From NCBI RefSeq assembly GCF_023156385.1, contig NZ_JAKZAK010000001.1, positions 124,001 through 188,000 on the forward strand: a stretch of DNA of 64,000 nt, in the 5' to 3' direction. Origin of the DNA: Marinobacter xestospongiae (lineage in GTDB: Bacteria > Pseudomonadota > Gammaproteobacteria > Pseudomonadales > Oleiphilaceae). The notes below the pieces were generated by a model. That model worked only from the letters and a program-made list of their open reading frames with translations, made no database searches and was not told the DNA's origin. Each line of letters opens with the position of its first letter. Position 1 is the first letter of the stretch. This document shows positions 35,211 to 43,775 of this stretch, piece after piece. The translations under genes were made by a program, and so were the position numbers.

Positions 35211-36362
35211 ATGACTGATCAAGATCCCTACCTGCTGACACCGGGTCCTCTCACCACCAGCGCCACCGTAAAGCAGGCCATGCTGCGGGACTGGGGCTCC
35301 TGGGACGGCAACTTCAACGCCATGACCGCCGACATCTGCCAGCGTTTGCTGGCGGTAGCCGGCGGCGAGGACAGCCACGTCTGTGTGCCGATGCAGGGCA
35401 GCGGCACCTTCGCGGTGGAGGCCACCCTGGGCACGGTGATTCCGCCCGGGAGTCGTACCCTGGTGCTGATGAATGGCGCTTACGGCCAGCGCATCGGCAA
35501 AATCCTGAGCACCCTGGGGCGGTCGTTCCTGGCCATCGACAAGGGCGATTACCACCCGCCCCGTGGCGAGGAGGTGGCGGCCGCGCTCACTGAAAACCCG
35601 GACGTTGAGCAGGTGGTGGTGGTTCACTGCGAGACCAGCTCCGGCATCCTCAACCCCATCGACGAGATCGCCGAGGTCTGCCGCCAGGCCGGCAAGCGTC
35701 TGATCATCGACAGCATGAGCGCGTTCGGCGCCTTGCCGGTGAACGTCGCCGAGCTGCCCTGTGCCGCTCTGGTGTCCTCAGCCAACAAGTGTTTTGAGGG
35801 GGTGCCCGGCTTCGGCTTTGCCATCATTGAGCGGAACCTGCTGGCCGCTTCCGCCGGCCAGTGTCACAGCCTGTCACTGGACCTTTATGAGCAGTGGCAG
35901 TACATGCAGAAAACCGGTCAGTGGCGCTATACCCCGCCAACCCATGTGGTGGCGGCGTTCCAGCAGGCGATGAAGGAACATCAGGCCGAAGGCGGTGTCG
36001 CCGGTCGACTGGCCCGCTACACCCGCAACCGCGACCGACTGGTGGCCGGCATGCGGGAGTTGGGCTTCCAGACCCTGCTGGTGGACCAATGGCTGTCACC
36101 GATCATCACCACCTTCCTGTCACCGGACAGCGCGGCGTTTGAGTTTGGCCGTTTCTACGACGCCATCAAGGCCCGGGGGTTTGTGATCTACCCGGGCAAG
36201 CTCACGGTGGCGGACAGTTTCCGCATTGGCTGCATCGGTCAGCTCCACGACGAACAGATCGATGCGGTGATCGCCGCCATCGCCGAAGTCTGCCAGGAGC
36301 TGGGACTGACCCTGCCCGTACCGGCCCCCGCCGAGGCCCCCGACAACCTGCAATCCGCCTGA
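35211..36362 (+). CDS. phnW: 2-aminoethylphosphonate-pyruvate transaminase
   Basis: A 383-residue PLP enzyme converting AEP and pyruvate into phosphonoacetaldehyde and alanine. Family marks are [10 protein letters not shown] near the start, [11 protein letters not shown], the cofactor Asp in IIDSMSAFG, and the Schiff-base Lys193 in [12 protein letters not shown]. Length is normal. The ribosome site is CGGAGA. It feeds PhnX encoded 34 bp downstream. Confidence 0.97.
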   Translation: MTDQDPYLLTPGPLTTSATVKQAMLRDWGSWDGNFNAMTADICQRLLAVAGGEDSHVCVPMQGSGTFAVEATLGTVIPPGSRTLVLMNGAYGQRIGKILSTLGRSFLAIDKGDYHPPRGEEVAAALTENPDVEQVVVVHCETSSGILNPIDEIAEVCRQAGKRLIIDSMSAFGALPVNVAELPCAALVSSANKCFEGVPGFGFAIIERNLLAASAGQCHSLSLDLYEQWQYMQKTGQWRYTPPTHVVAAFQQAMKEHQAEGGVAGRLARYTRNRDRLVAGMRELGFQTLLVDQWLSPIITTFLSPDSAAFEFGRFYDAIKARGFVIYPGKLTVADSFRIGCIGQLHDEQIDAVIAAIAEVCQELGLTLPVPAPAEAPDNLQSA

Positions 36363-36396
36363 CCTTTTACCGCCTGACCCTTTACAGGAGAGACCC

Positions 36397-37224
36397 ATGT
36401 ACACCTACACCCGTTGTTATACCGGACCGCTGCAGGCGGTCATCATGGACCTGGCCGGTACCTGCGTGGACTTCGGTTCGCTGGCACCGATCCAGGCCTT
36501 CCTGAACCTGTTTGAGGCCGAGGGAATCGAGCTCACCGAAGCCGAGGCCCGGGAGCCCATGGGCACCGAGAAACGCGAGCACATCCGCCAGTTGCTGGCG
36601 ATGCCGCGCATTCGCAAACAGTGGCAGGCACGGTTTGACAAGACTCCCGATGCTGCCGACATCGATCGCCTCTACCAGGCCTTCCTGCCGTTGCAGACCG
36701 CCGCCATTGCCGAGCGCGCCACTCTGATTCCCGGCGCGCTGGCGCTGCAGGAGCGGTTACGGGAAGACGGCATCCGCCTGGGGGTCAACACCGGCTACAG
36801 CCGCGAAATGGTGGAGGTCATGCTGCCGGAGCTGAAGGCCCAGGGATTTGAGCCGCAGAGCGTGGTGGTGGCCACCGAGGTGCCTCAGGGCCGTCCGGCA
36901 CCACACATGAGCCTGAAGAATGCCATCGAGCTGGGGGTGACCGCGGTGCAGGCCTGCGTCAAGGTCGATGACACCGCCACCGGCATCGAAGAGGGCCTGA
37001 ATGCGGGCATGTGGACCGTGGCCGTGGTGGCGTCCGGCAACGCCGTGGGGCTGAGTGAAGAGCGGCTGGCGGAGCTGGCGGACGACGAACGGGGTGCTCT
37101 GCTGGCCCGCGGACGTCGCGCCATGGCCCAGTCAGCGGCTCACTATGTGATTGATTCCATTGCGGACCTTCCGGATGTGCTGGCGGACATCGATCATCGT
37201 CTGGCCGCCGGCGAGTGCCCCTGA
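36397..37224 (+). CDS. phnX: Phosphonoacetaldehyde hydrolase
   Basis: A 275-residue HAD-superfamily enzyme cleaving the carbon-phosphorus bond of phosphonoacetaldehyde to acetaldehyde and phosphate. Nucleophile Asp18 lies in IMDLAGTCVDFG, and the Schiff-base lysine is Lys59 in PMGTEKREHIR. The C-terminal VKVDDTATGIEEGLNAGMW completes the HAD core. Ribosome site AGGAGA. A strong hairpin follows, before phnS. Confidence 0.97.
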   Translation: MYTYTRCYTGPLQAVIMDLAGTCVDFGSLAPIQAFLNLFEAEGIELTEAEAREPMGTEKREHIRQLLAMPRIRKQWQARFDKTPDAADIDRLYQAFLPLQTAAIAERATLIPGALALQERLREDGIRLGVNTGYSREMVEVMLPELKAQGFEPQSVVVATEVPQGRPAPHMSLKNAIELGVTAVQACVKVDDTATGIEEGLNAGMWTVAVVASGNAVGLSEERLAELADDERGALLARGRRAMAQSAAHYVIDSIADLPDVLADIDHRLAAGECP

Positions 37225-37235
37225 GGAGCGGGCTG

Positions 37236-37266
37236 GCGCGCTTTCCGGCGACTCCGGAAGGCGCGC
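37236..37266 (+). terminator. Hairpin between phnX and phnS
   Basis: A 13-bp stem with one G-U pair (GCGCGCTTTCCGG with CCGGAAGGCGCGC, 5-base loop), 11 bp after the phnX stop. The T-tract is weak. It likely ends or attenuates the phnWX transcript; phnS has its own PhnR operator at 37344-37355. Confidence 0.6.
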
Positions 37267-37343
37267 TGCCCTGTCATTGAAAACGTCATATTGCTGTCAC
37301 GTCTTTGCAATGAAATACCCCTAAGGTGGATGACGATCCTAAC

Positions 37344-37355
37344 TGGTATAGACCA
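37344..37355 (+). promoter_or_regulatory. PhnR operator 2
   Basis: TGGTATAGACCA, the exact reverse complement of operator 1, lies 59 bp upstream of phnS in the 190-bp phnX-phnS gap. It implies that the transport genes have a separate PhnR-controlled promoter. Confidence 0.82.
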
Positions 37356-37414
37356 ATAGCAATTGGCAGCCACAGCCTGACTCATCCACTGAATGCCTGA
37401 TCAAGGAGACTGAC

Positions 37415-38428
37415 GTGAAACACCTGAAGAAAGCCCTCGCCGTTGCCACCTGCGCCCTGGCCATGAACGCCAGCGCCGAGACCGAACTGACCGTATACAC
37501 CGCGGTTGAGGCCGAAGACCTGCGCAAGTATGCCGAGCGCTTCAATGAGGACCATCCGGACATCAAGATCAACTGGGTCCGGGACTCCACCGGTGTGGTC
37601 ACCGCCCGTCTGCTGGCCGAGAAAGAAAACCCCCGCGCCGACGTGGTCTGGGGCCTGGCGGGCACCAGCCTGCTGCTGCTGAAGAACGAAGGCATGCTGC
37701 AGCCGTACGCGCCGGAAGGCCTGAACCAGCTGTCTCCGAAGTTCCGTGACCGTGACGAGACCCCGTCCTGGGTCGGCATGGACGCCTGGATGGCGGCCAT
37801 CTGCGTCAACACGATTGAAGCCGAGAACAACGATCTGCCGATGCCTACCAGCTGGCAGGACCTGACCAACCCGGTGTACCAGGGACACGTGGTGATGCCG
37901 AACCCGAACTCCTCCGGCACCGGTTTCCTCGACGTGTCTGCCTGGCTGCAAATGATGGGCGAGGACGAAGGCTGGAGCTTCATGGATGGCCTGCACCAGA
38001 ACATCAGCCGTTACACCCACTCCGGCTCCAAGCCCTGCAAGATGGCCGCCTCCGGCGAAACCGCCATCGGGGTTTCGTTCGCCTTCCGTGGTGCCCGCCT
38101 GAAAGAGCAGGGCGCACCGCTGGAACTGGTGTTCCCGGAAGAGGGCCTGGGCTGGGAAGTCGAAGCCACCGCCATCGTCAAGGGCACCGACAAGCGCGAC
38201 GCGGCCCAGACCCTGGTGGACTGGTCGGTTAGCCGCAAGGCCATGGAAATGTACAACGAGGGTTACGCCATCGTCGGGATGCCCGGTGTGGCACAGCCGA
38301 TTGAGTATTTCCCGGCCAACGCCGACGACCTGATCATCGACAACGACTTTGCCTGGGCTGCCGGCAACCGCGAAGCCATCCTGGCCGAGTGGGCGCGTCG
38401 CTACGACGGCAAGTCCGAAGCCAAGTAA
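37415..38428 (+). CDS. phnS: 2-aminoethylphosphonate ABC transporter, periplasmic binding protein
   Basis: A 337-residue solute-binding protein of the iron/thiamine-like class. A signal peptide (about 1-21, ending MNASA) precedes the mature start ETELTVYTAVEAEDL. The GTG start has AAGGAG 9 bp upstream. Specificity for AEP follows from the operon and similarity of layout to phnS of Salmonella. A short hairpin after the stop (38436-38454) may favour this gene's expression over the membrane components. Confidence 0.92.
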   Translation: MKHLKKALAVATCALAMNASAETELTVYTAVEAEDLRKYAERFNEDHPDIKINWVRDSTGVVTARLLAEKENPRADVVWGLAGTSLLLLKNEGMLQPYAPEGLNQLSPKFRDRDETPSWVGMDAWMAAICVNTIEAENNDLPMPTSWQDLTNPVYQGHVVMPNPNSSGTGFLDVSAWLQMMGEDEGWSFMDGLHQNISRYTHSGSKPCKMAASGETAIGVSFAFRGARLKEQGAPLELVFPEEGLGWEVEATAIVKGTDKRDAAQTLVDWSVSRKAMEMYNEGYAIVGMPGVAQPIEYFPANADDLIIDNDFAWAAGNREAILAEWARRYDGKSEAK

Positions 38429-38435
38429 TGGGGCG

Positions 38436-38454
38436 CCGTCAGCCTGACTGACGG
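38436..38454 (+). other. Small intercistronic hairpin after phnS
   Basis: CCGTCAG and CTGACGG form a 7-bp stem with a 5-base loop, 7 bp beyond the phnS stop. Such elements often stabilise the binding-protein message; no T-tract follows, so transcription can continue to phnT. Confidence 0.45.
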
Positions 38455-38555
38455 GCCAAGAACCGGTCGCTGGCCGGGCTCCCTTTCCGGTACGTCGGGG
38501 AGTCCGGTTGGCGACCTGCCTGTATGGAAAAACTGGAAGCCGCGAGGTGTTCACC

Positions 38556-39626
38556 ATGAACCAGACAACCCAAGGAAGCCGCCTGGAAATCCAGGGCGTG
38601 AACAAGTTCTTCGGCGATTTTTGCGCCCTTGAGAACATCGACCTCACCATCGAACCCGGTGAGCTGGTGTGTTTCCTGGGGCCGTCCGGCTGTGGCAAGA
38701 CCACGCTGCTTCGCATCATTGCCGGCCTGGAACAGCAGAGCGCCGGGCAACTGAGCCAGGGCGACGTCGACATCTCCCTGAAGCCGCCCCGGGACCGGGA
38801 CTTTGGCATAGTGTTTCAGTCCTACGCGCTGTTTCCCAACATGACCGTCAGCGACAACATCGCCTACGGCCTGCGCAGCATCGGCATGGCCAAGGCCCGG
38901 ATTCGCAGCCGGGTCGATGAGCTGCTGACCGTGATCGGGCTGGAAGATCATGCCCGCAAATACCCGGCGCAACTGTCCGGTGGCCAGCAACAGCGGGTGG
39001 CCCTGGCGCGCGCGCTGGCACCGTCGCCAGGCCTGTTGCTGCTCGACGAGCCGCTGTCTGCCCTGGACGCCCAGGTCCGGCACCACCTGCGCAGCGAGAT
39101 CCGCAATCTGCAGAAGCAGCTGGGCGTTACCACCATCATGGTTACCCACGACCAGGAAGAAGCCCTGGCAATGGCCGATCGCGTGGTGGTGATGAACAAC
39201 GGTGTGATCGAGCAGGTCGGCACCCCGCTGGAAATCTACCAGCAGCCGGCGTCGGCGTTCGTGGCCTCGTTCATTGGCGCCATGAACTTCATCGACAGTG
39301 CCGCGGTGAATGGCCAACGGGTGCGGGTTGGCAGCCGTGAGCTGGAACTGGTGCGGCCGATGCCCGAAAGCCAGGACTGTGTACGGCTGGCGATCCGTCC
39401 GGAAGACGTGCACCTGCTGCCGGCCGGCGATGGCGACTGGGAAGGCCAGGTGGAGTCGATGGACTACCTCGGCGCCTTCATCCGCACCCACATCCGCCTG
39501 GCGGACCTTGAGCGGTTGCTGGTGGTGGATGTTGATCCGCGCTCGGCGCGACAGCTGAACCTGGCCAATGGCGCCAGCGTGTGCCTGCAGCTGCCATCCG
39601 ACGCCCTGCATTGTTTTGCCGCCTGA
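38556..39626 (+). CDS. phnT: 2-aminoethylphosphonate ABC transporter, ATPase
   Basis: A 356-residue ABC ATPase: Walker A GPSGCGKTT, signature LSGGQQQR, Walker B LLLLDEP and the H-loop VTHDQEEA, then a C-terminal TOBE/MOP-like regulatory domain (about 240-356). The start MNQTTQGSRL follows GAGGTG; a frame 16 codons longer lies in the intercistronic region. Confidence 0.94.
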   Translation: MNQTTQGSRLEIQGVNKFFGDFCALENIDLTIEPGELVCFLGPSGCGKTTLLRIIAGLEQQSAGQLSQGDVDISLKPPRDRDFGIVFQSYALFPNMTVSDNIAYGLRSIGMAKARIRSRVDELLTVIGLEDHARKYPAQLSGGQQQRVALARALAPSPGLLLLDEPLSALDAQVRHHLRSEIRNLQKQLGVTTIMVTHDQEEALAMADRVVVMNNGVIEQVGTPLEIYQQPASAFVASFIGAMNFIDSAAVNGQRVRVGSRELELVRPMPESQDCVRLAIRPEDVHLLPAGDGDWEGQVESMDYLGAFIRTHIRLADLERLLVVDVDPRSARQLNLANGASVCLQLPSDALHCFAA

Positions 39627-39670
39627 ACCGGCGGCTCTGATCCCTTTGGCAACACCCGGTAAGCACCACC

Positions 39671-41410
39671 ATGATTGATTCCCCGACCTTGCCCCAAGGG
39701 GCCTCCAACGTAACCTCTTCGCCGTCACCGCTGGCGGGCCTGCGGCAGCGGCTGTCCGGCCGCTGGCTGTTTGCGACCCTGCTGCTGGCCGGCGGCGCCG
39801 TGCTGTCGCTGCTGGTTCTGGCACCGCTGTATTCACTGCTGTCCAAGAGTGTGGAAAACAAGGACGGCGACTTCGTCGGCCTGGCCAACTTCGCCCATTA
39901 CCTCAGCTCCGGCGGCATCGAGTCGGCGTTCGTCAACTCCCTGTGGGTGGCCGCTCTGAGCACCGTGATTGTGGTGTTCCTGGCCTTTATGGCGGCCTGG
40001 GCACTGACCCGTACCCGGCTGCCACTGACTGGCTGGGTCCGTGGCGTGCTGGTGCTGCCGATTCTGGCGCCCTCACTGCTGCCGGCCATCAGCCTGGTGT
40101 ACCTGTTCGGTAACCAGGGTGTACTGAAAAGCTGGCTGTTCGGCGCGGAGATCTACGGCCCCATCGGTATCATCATGGGCTCCTGTTTCTGGACCTTTCC
40201 CCATGCCCTGATGATCCTGCTGACGGCCATGGACAACGCCGATGGCCGCCACTACGAGGCGGCAACCGCCCTCAAGGCCAGCCCCTGGCGGACCTTCTGG
40301 ACCGTGACCGTGCCGGGTGCCCGCTACGGTCTGGTGAGCGCGGCCTTTGTGGTGTTCACCCTGGTGATCACCGATTTCGGGGTACCCAAGGTCATCGGTG
40401 GTCAGTTCGACGTGCTCGCCACCGACATCTACAAGCAGGTGATTGGCCAGCAACGCTTCGAGATGGGCGCGGTGGTCAGCGTGCTGTTGCTGTTGCCGGC
40501 GATGCTGGCGTTCGTTGCCGACCGCTATGTCCAGCGCAAGCAGTCGGCCAGCTTTACCGCCCGTTCGGTGCCCTACAAGCCCAGCCACAACCGCCGGCGC
40601 GATGCCTTCGGCGCGCTGATGCTGGCGCCGACGGTGGTGTTTATCCTCACCATCATCGGCATGGCGGTGTACGCCTCGTTTGTCACCTTCTGGCCCTACA
40701 ACCTGGAACTGAGTCTCAACAACTACCAGTTTGGCCGTATGGATGGCGGCGGTTGGGGGGCGTACCTCAACAGTCTGCAGATGGCTCTTGGCACCATGGT
40801 GCTGGGGACCGCGCTGGTGTTCTTCAATGCCTGGCTGGTGGAGCGTACGCCACAGCCGAAGCTGCTCACCGGGGTGTTCCAGATGCTGTCGCTGCTGCCA
40901 CTGGCCGTGCCGGGGCTGGTACTGGGGTTGTCCTACATCTTCTTTTTCAACCACCCGGACAACCCGCTCAACGTGATTTACGGCTCACTGCTGATACTGG
41001 TGCTGTGCACCGTCAGTCACTTCTACGCAGTGTCCCACCTCACCGCGATCACCGCCCTGAAGCAGCTCGATCAGGAGTTCGAGGCGGTGGGGGAGTCGCT
41101 CAAGGCATCCCGCTGGCGGGTGCTGTTTACCGTGACGTTGCCACTGTGCCTGCCTGCCATCCTCGACGTGGCGCTGTACCTGTTCGTCAACGCCATGACC
41201 ACGGTCTCGGCGGTGGTGTTCCTGTACGGCCACGATACCCAGCTGGCCTCGGTGGCGGTGCTGGCCATGGATGAGGCGGGCGATATTGCCCCTGCCGCCG
41301 CCATGGCGATTCTGATTACCCTGACCTGTGCCGGCGCAAAGCTGATCCAGAGTGGTCTGCGGCTATGGGTGGACCGGTCCACCAGGGCCTGGCGTCAGGG
41401 GGCGGAATGA
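39671..41410 (+). CDS. 2-aminoethylphosphonate ABC transporter, fused permease
   Basis: A 579-residue permease with about twelve helices and two copies of the binding-protein-dependent transport domain: the EAA-like loops are at about 195-215 (EAATALKASPWRTFWTVTVPG) and about 470-490 (FEAVGESLKASRWRVLFTVTLP). It thus replaces the separate PhnU and PhnV of Salmonella, as FbpB-type fusions do. It completes the importer with PhnS and PhnT. Confidence 0.92.
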   Translation: MIDSPTLPQGASNVTSSPSPLAGLRQRLSGRWLFATLLLAGGAVLSLLVLAPLYSLLSKSVENKDGDFVGLANFAHYLSSGGIESAFVNSLWVAALSTVIVVFLAFMAAWALTRTRLPLTGWVRGVLVLPILAPSLLPAISLVYLFGNQGVLKSWLFGAEIYGPIGIIMGSCFWTFPHALMILLTAMDNADGRHYEAATALKASPWRTFWTVTVPGARYGLVSAAFVVFTLVITDFGVPKVIGGQFDVLATDIYKQVIGQQRFEMGAVVSVLLLLPAMLAFVADRYVQRKQSASFTARSVPYKPSHNRRRDAFGALMLAPTVVFILTIIGMAVYASFVTFWPYNLELSLNNYQFGRMDGGGWGAYLNSLQMALGTMVLGTALVFFNAWLVERTPQPKLLTGVFQMLSLLPLAVPGLVLGLSYIFFFNHPDNPLNVIYGSLLILVLCTVSHFYAVSHLTAITALKQLDQEFEAVGESLKASRWRVLFTVTLPLCLPAILDVALYLFVNAMTTVSAVVFLYGHDTQLASVAVLAMDEAGDIAPAAAMAILITLTCAGAKLIQSGLRLWVDRSTRAWRQGAE

Positions 41411-41432
41411 CGCCGCGCCCGGGTGGTCGGCG

Positions 41433-42338
41433 ATGACACCGGCCGCCATCGTCATTGTTCTGGTGTCGGCCCTGGCCCATGCGGGCTGGAACCTGTTCGG
41501 CAAGAAGGTCAGCCCCAGCGGTGCCTTTTTCTGGTACGCCAACGCCTGGGGCGTGCTGGTGGCCCTGCCATTGCTGTGGTGCTATCAGCCGGTGATCGCA
41601 CGGCTGGATGCGGGCCTGTGGTGGCTGGTGTTGCTGACAGGCTTGTTCCAGGCCACCTACCTCAGTGCCCTGGCCGCGGCCTATCGTTTTGGCGAGCTGT
41701 CGGTGGTGTACCCGCTGGCGCGGTCGTCTCCCTTGCTGATCCTGCTGGTGGGAGCCCTGTTCCTGGGCACCGCCGAGCGTATCACCGCCGCTGCGGTGGT
41801 GGGCATCGTGCTGATCGTGGCAGGCTGCATGGTGCTGCCAATGCAGCGGTTCCGGGATTTCAGTTTTGCCAACTACCGTAACCTGGCGACACTGTTTGCG
41901 CTGCTGGCAGCGGCCAGCACGGCCGGCTACTCCATCGTCGACGACACCGCCACCGCCCGCATGCGCAGCTTGCTCGGAGGGCTGGTGCTGGATGCCGAAG
42001 TGGCGGTGGTGTTCGTGATCCTGCAGGCGGCCTCGGCCCTGTTTTGGCTCAGTCTGGGGCTGTTACTGCAACAGCGGGAGCGGCAGCAGTTCCGGCAGTT
42101 GGCCCTGCGCTGGCGCAGCACCCTGGCTGCCGGCGTGCTGATGCTGGGCACCTACGCCCTGGTGGTGTGGGCCATGGCCTACGCCGACGATGTCAGCTAC
42201 GTGGTGGCATTCCGCCAGATCAGCATTCCCATCGGTGTGGCGCTGGGCTGGTACTTCCTCAATGAGCCCCTGCACCCTCCCAAAATCATCGGCGTGTTGG
42301 TAATCCTGGCCGGGCTGATGCTGGTCGTGCTGGGCTGA
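41433..42338 (+). CDS. DMT/EamA-family transporter at the end of the phn operon
   Basis: A 301-residue membrane protein with about ten helices in two EamA repeats (for example YLSALAAAYRFGELSVVYPLARSSP in the first and VVAFRQISIPIGVALGWYFLNEP in the second, each split by loops). It begins 22 bp after the permease stop, so it should be co-transcribed. It may export a by-product of phosphonate use such as alanine or acetaldehyde-derived metabolites; that is inference. Confidence 0.85.
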   Translation: MTPAAIVIVLVSALAHAGWNLFGKKVSPSGAFFWYANAWGVLVALPLLWCYQPVIARLDAGLWWLVLLTGLFQATYLSALAAAYRFGELSVVYPLARSSPLLILLVGALFLGTAERITAAAVVGIVLIVAGCMVLPMQRFRDFSFANYRNLATLFALLAAASTAGYSIVDDTATARMRSLLGGLVLDAEVAVVFVILQAASALFWLSLGLLLQQRERQQFRQLALRWRSTLAAGVLMLGTYALVVWAMAYADDVSYVVAFRQISIPIGVALGWYFLNEPLHPPKIIGVLVILAGLMLVVLG

Positions 42339-42422
42339 AGGCGCAGGGTGGTCCGCACTGAGCAGAGACTGCCGGAGTAAGCCGGTGCTGCGGTGACCTG
42401 ACGATCGGTTCGGCAACGCCGG

Positions 42423-42584
42423 TCAGCGCGCCTGGGGCCGGAGCCACACTACCCGGCCCGGCAGTCGGCCGGGCAGCGGGGTGGTACGGCCGGAGGGCAG
42501 AGGGGATGTGGGCTGGGAAGTCAGGCGCCGGTAGGCGCCGTAGTGCAACTGGGCATGAGCCAGATTGAGGAATCTCAGAGTCAT
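42423..42584 (-). CDS. Possible 53-residue protein translationally coupled to the HAD phosphatase
   Basis: An open frame of 53 codons starts with an ATG that overlaps the TGA of the HAD gene (ATGA). It reads MTLRFLNLAHAQLHYGAYRR and continues Pro/Arg-rich to ...VVWLRPQAR. It fills the otherwise empty gap between two convergent units. It is basic, lacks a membrane helix or known motif, and has no separate ribosome site, so coupling would be required. No family recognised. It may be a chance frame in GC-rich DNA. Confidence 0.4.
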   Translation of the reverse strand: MTLRFLNLAHAQLHYGAYRRLTSQPTSPLPSGRTTPLPGRLPGRVVWLRPQAR

Positions 42585-43243
42585 AAGGGTGCCGGTTCGT
42601 CCATGTAAATCGGCCAGTCGTGTGCCTGGGCGTGTGCCCTGAGCACCGGGTCCGGATTGACCGCCACCGGGTGATCCACGTGGTTGAGCAGTGGCAGGTC
42701 GTTGTGGGAATCAGAGTAGAACCATACCGGCTGGGGTGCAATATCCCGACGTGCCAGCCACTGGTCCAGGGCGGTGACCTTGCCATCGCGAAAGGGCCGG
42801 CGGGGGCCAATGGTGCCGGCCAGGTTGTCCTGTTGCCACTGCACCTGCACACCGATGCCTTCACCAATGCCGAGGTGACGGGCGATGGGCTGCACCAGGT
42901 GCTCACCGGTGGCGGAGATGATCAGCACTTCATGGCCCTGGGCCTTGTGCCACTCGACCTTCGAGCGGCCGACCGGCAGCACCCGGGGGGCGATCTCCTG
43001 CTCGACGAACTGCGATACCAGGTCCTCCAGCTGCGCCCGGCTCCAACCCCGGAGCGGCGCCAGACTGAACTCCATGTAGTCCTGAAGATCCATCTCTCCG
43101 GCATGGTAGGCGGCCATAAAGGCCTCGTCCCGGGCCTCGGCATCCGCGGTGGTATCAATGCCCTGATGCCGCAGAAAATAGGTGAACAGCTGCGAACTGT
43201 CGCCACGGATCAGGGTTTCGTCGAGATCAAAAACGGCAAGCAT
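42581..43243 (-). CDS. HAD-IB-family phosphatase under a PhnR-type operator
   Basis: A 220-residue SerB-like phosphatase. Nucleophile motif is FDLDETLIRGDSS (Asp6, Asp8), motif II ISATGEHLV, and the C-terminal acidic motif YSDSHNDLPLL. The start at 43243 follows GGAGTG, with a PhnR-like site 14 bp upstream. It is convergent with the phn operon. It would dephosphorylate a small phosphoester, possibly a phosphonate-derived intermediate or phosphoserine; the substrate is unknown. Confidence 0.88.
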   Translation of the reverse strand: MLAVFDLDETLIRGDSSQLFTYFLRHQGIDTTADAEARDEAFMAAYHAGEMDLQDYMEFSLAPLRGWSRAQLEDLVSQFVEQEIAPRVLPVGRSKVEWHKAQGHEVLIISATGEHLVQPIARHLGIGEGIGVQVQWQQDNLAGTIGPRRPFRDGKVTALDQWLARRDIAPQPVWFYSDSHNDLPLLNHVDHPVAVNPDPVLRAHAQAHDWPIYMDEPAPL

Positions 43244-43256
43244 GTAACACTCCTTT

Positions 43257-43268
43257 TGGTATACACCA
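43257..43268 (-). promoter_or_regulatory. PhnR operator 3 (variant)
   Basis: TGGTATACACCA differs by one base from operator 2 and keeps both TGGT and ACCA arms. It lies 14 bp upstream of the HAD phosphatase start, overlapping the expected early transcript, a repressor position. Confidence 0.72.
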
Positions 43269-43407
43269 GATTGTGCGACAACTGTGTTACCGGGATGTGA
43301 CAGGGGTGGGTTGATCCGATGGCGACTCAACGCAAGAATGGCGCACGGTTTGCTGTCCGTAAGGTCAGTGGAGCCACTCACCAACCGGTCATGGAAACGA
43401 CGCCCTG

Positions 43408-43749
43408 ATGCCTTCACCCAGTCTCGACGATCTCCGCCAACGCCTGCTCTCAGACACCATGTCGCGCTGGCGGGTCTGGCTGTCCTGCGGCGCTCTTTTC
43501 CTGCTGAGTACCGGGACGGTGCTGGGGTTCTGGTACGCCTTTGCGACCTTGCCGGGGATGGCGTGTTACGAGGGATTTGTGTATCTGGCGGGGTTCTGGC
43601 TGCTGGCCCAGTGGCTGATAATCGGGTATCTGGCCGGCTACCGACCGGTGCCGGCCTTTGCCCGGTGGGGGCTGACGTTCACCTTGCTGGTGGCCAACGC
43701 CTGGTTCGGGCTGCTGGTGTTCTCACTGCGTCCCTGTGCGGCGGGCTGA
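43408..43749 (+). CDS. Small three-helix membrane protein
   Basis: A 113-residue protein with an N-terminal amphipathic segment and three hydrophobic helices (about 20-42, 52-75, 85-105). It lies 26 bp upstream of the DUF4153 gene on the same strand and is probably co-transcribed. I recognise no family. The ribosome site is weak. Confidence 0.65.
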   Translation: MPSPSLDDLRQRLLSDTMSRWRVWLSCGALFLLSTGTVLGFWYAFATLPGMACYEGFVYLAGFWLLAQWLIIGYLAGYRPVPAFARWGLTFTLLVANAWFGLLVFSLRPCAAG

Positions 43750-43775
43750 CGACAATCAATCAGGAGACGACAGGG

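Noticed and set aside
33904..35241. A 445-codon open frame opposite the FAD oxidoreductase
   Set aside because: Shadow of a gene with clear FAD-binding motifs, ribosome site and operator.
38439..39836. Long minus-strand frame opposite phnT
   Set aside because: Shadow; phnT has all ABC ATPase motifs.
43284..43775. N-terminal extension of the DUF4153 frame by 164 codons
   Set aside because: It would overlap the small membrane protein gene in another frame and has no family support; a ribosome site precedes the ATG at 43776.
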